DNA of 64,000 nt from Streptomyces exfoliatus. GTDB taxonomy: Bacteria > Actinomycetota > Actinomycetes > Streptomycetales > Streptomycetaceae. A program made the position numbers and the translations under genes. Of the stretch, positions 62,464 to 64,000 are shown one piece after another. Positions within the stretch are counted from its first letter, which is position 1; every line of letters starts with the position of its first letter. The notes under the pieces were generated by a model that saw only the letters and a list, made by a program, of their open reading frames with translations, was not told where the DNA came from and ran no database searches. Where the stretch lies: positions 1 through 64,000 of the forward strand of contig NZ_JNZP01000017.1 in assembly GCF_000725545.1 (NCBI RefSeq), read 5' to 3'.

Positions 62464-64000
62464 ATGGTGATGGGGCAGGAGACGCAGCCTCCCGAGGAGG
62501 GCAAGGCCGACGTGCCCGAGCGCGTCTCCGGTGACGAACCACTGCTCGCCGCCCGCGTGCACCGGCCCTCCGACCTCATGCGGCTGCTCGCCGGTATCCT
62601 CGCCATCGCCCTGGTCATCGCCGTCGCCGCGTTCGCCCACGCGACGACCTCGGGCCTCGAGGAGGACATCAACAAGGGCGCCGTCGGCGCACCCGATGTC
62701 TTCGTCAAGATCGCCGGACTCGTCTCCTCCATCGCCGTCCTGCTCGTCCCCGTGGCCTTCGCCATCGAGCGCCTGATCAAACGGGACGGCCTGCGCATCG
62801 CCGACGGCGTCCTCGCCGCCGTCCTCGCGCACGGCGTCACCCTCGCCACCGACCTCTGGGTCGCCCAGGCCGCGCCCGGCACGATCCAGGACGCGCTGAC
62901 CCAGGCGCAGTCCGGCGGCGGGCTCACCGACCCGGTGCACAACTACCTGGCCCCGGTGATCGCGTACATGACCGCCGTCGGCATGGCCCGCAGGCCGCGC
63001 TGGCGGGTCTCGCTCTGGGCGGTGCTGCTGCTCGACGCCTTCACGATGCTGGTGGCCGGCTACACCACCGCGCTCTCGATCATCCTGACCGTCCTGATCG
63101 GCTGGACGGTGGCGTACGGCACGCTGTACGCGGTCGGCTCCCCCAACGTCCGGCCCACCGGGCAGACCCTCCTCGCCGGCCTGCGCCGGGTCGGCTTCCG
63201 GCCGGTGACGGCGCTGCGCGCCGAGGGCGTGCCCGACGCGGCGGACAGCGGCGACCGGGGCCGCCGCTACATCGTGACCCTGGAGGAGGGACCGCCGCTC
63301 GACGTCACCGTCGTCGACCGGGAACAGCAGGCGCACGGCTTCTTCTACCGCGCGTGGCGCAGGCTCACCCTGCGGACGATCACCACCCGCCGTTCGATCG
63401 TCTCGCTGCGCCAGGCCCTGGAACAGGAGGCGCTCCTCGCGTACGCGGCGATCGCCGCCGGGGCGAACGCGCCGAAGCTGATCGCCACCTCGGAGCTCGG
63501 CCCGGACGCCGTGATGCTGGTGTACGAGCACATCGGCGGCCGGAGCCTGGACTCGCTGGACGACCACGAGATCACCGACGAGCTGGTCCGCAGCGCCTTC
63601 CGGCAGATGCGGGCGCTCCAGTCGCGCCGGATCGCGCACCGCAGGCTCACCGGCGACGCGATTCTGGTGGATCGTTCCGGCAGGGTGATCCTCACCGACC
63701 TGCGGGGCGGCGAGATCGCCGCGGGCGATCTGATCCTGCGGATGGACATCGCCCAGCTGCTCACCACCCTGGGCCTGCGGGTCGGGGCCGAGCGGGCGGT
63801 CGCCGCGGCCGTCGACGTGCTCGGCCCGGACACCGTCGCCGACTGTCTGCCGCTGCTCCAGCCCATCGCGCTGAGCCGCTCCACGCGCGCGACGCTGCGG
63901 AAACGGGCTCGGGAGCGGTCGGCCCGCGAGCGGGAGGCCGTGCTCGCCGCGTCGGAGGCGGCCAAGCACGAACGGGAGCTGGCCAAGGGCCACGGGGCGG
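62464..64000 (+). CDS. Membrane protein with kinase-like domain, probable lysyl-PG-synthase-type (TIGR00374) family (3' end beyond the window)
   Basis: The visible 512 codons show an N-terminal membrane region with at least five helices (about 40-60, 83-102, 113-130, 162-178 and 186-215), then a cytoplasmic kinase-like domain: QALEQEALLAYAAIAAGANAPK, VYEHIGGRSLDSL, HRRLTGDAILVDRSG (catalytic loop with His-Arg and Gly-Asp) and LTDLRGGEIAAGD in place of DFG. A basic linker starts near residue 480. Relatives end in an integral-membrane flippase-like domain. ATG 62464 is chosen; ATG 62470 is close. The 3' end is not in the window. Confidence 0.8.
   Translation, partial: MVMGQETQPPEEGKADVPERVSGDEPLLAARVHRPSDLMRLLAGILAIALVIAVAAFAHATTSGLEEDINKGAVGAPDVFVKIAGLVSSIAVLLVPVAFAIERLIKRDGLRIADGVLAAVLAHGVTLATDLWVAQAAPGTIQDALTQAQSGGGLTDPVHNYLAPVIAYMTAVGMARRPRWRVSLWAVLLLDAFTMLVAGYTTALSIILTVLIGWTVAYGTLYAVGSPNVRPTGQTLLAGLRRVGFRPVTALRAEGVPDAADSGDRGRRYIVTLEEGPPLDVTVVDREQQAHGFFYRAWRRLTLRTITTRRSIVSLRQALEQEALLAYAAIAAGANAPKLIATSELGPDAVMLVYEHIGGRSLDSLDDHEITDELVRSAFRQMRALQSRRIAHRRLTGDAILVDRSGRVILTDLRGGEIAAGDLILRMDIAQLLTTLGLRVGAERAVAAAVDVLGPDTVADCLPLLQPIALSRSTRATLRKRARERSAREREAVLAASEAAKHERELAKGHGA

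Overview
The window is a 64 kb piece of a Streptomyces core chromosome. It has very high GC, strong third-position GC bias, many GTG starts, and a gene order that, as I remember it, matches S. coelicolor from nagB/dasRABC (SCO5236-SCO5231) down through nrdAB, sigR-rsrA, aroA, hisN and wblC. I see no insertion sequence, prophage, CRISPR array, rRNA or replication origin. Gene borders are tight and stops are often followed by perfect GC-rich hairpins.

Layout. 1-6.3 kb: amino-sugar block with the end of nagB, a cytoplasmic GH3 N-acetylglucosaminidase, the DasABC chitobiose importer and its global regulator DasR, with two DasR operators (dre) between dasA and dasR. 6.4-8.9 kb: DUF3311/symporter pair and a GNAT enzyme. 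8.9-12.6 kb: class Ia ribonucleotide reductase nrdAB behind a cobalamin riboswitch and a probable NrdR box pair. 12.7-17.1 kb: peptide deformylase, a TPR protein and a tandem pair of membrane HD/HD-GYP proteins. 17.2-18.5 kb: the thiol-stress sigma factor SigR and its zinc anti-sigma RsrA, with a visible self-activated promoter. 18.5-25.5 kb: hydrolase, SRAP abasic-site protein, M50-like membrane protein, aroA, rsgA, a Gdx/SugE exporter overlapping a TetR gene, hisN and a CBS protein. 25.6-30.1 kb: catalase and a divergent Fur-family regulator, then a Sel1-repeat gene bracketed by two identical initiator tRNA genes.

30-62.3 kb recalls a conserved actinobacterial block (Mycobacterium tuberculosis Rv3193c-Rv3204, from memory): UPF0182 membrane protein, PDZ-Lon protease, DUF2342 metalloprotease, ThiF-like protein, ABC1 kinase, wblC (WhiB7), uvrD2, mycoredoxin, nudC, the AdnB and AdnA helicase-nucleases and an alkyltransferase-like protein. 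Streptomyces insertions include moaE, an SDR, a NUDIX gene, an AIM24/TerD operon and a pair of LolA-like exported proteins. The window ends inside a membrane/kinase-like protein.

Two stress circuits meet here. SigR has its own GGGAAT-N18-GTT promoter and a matching one precedes mycoredoxin. WblC has an AT-rich/-35/-10 autoregulatory promoter, a 119-codon leader ORF and an intrinsic terminator before its start codon, so both redox and antibiotic stress responses are encoded with their control elements. DNA maintenance genes (nrdAB, SRAP, uvrD2, adnAB, ATL) form the other theme.
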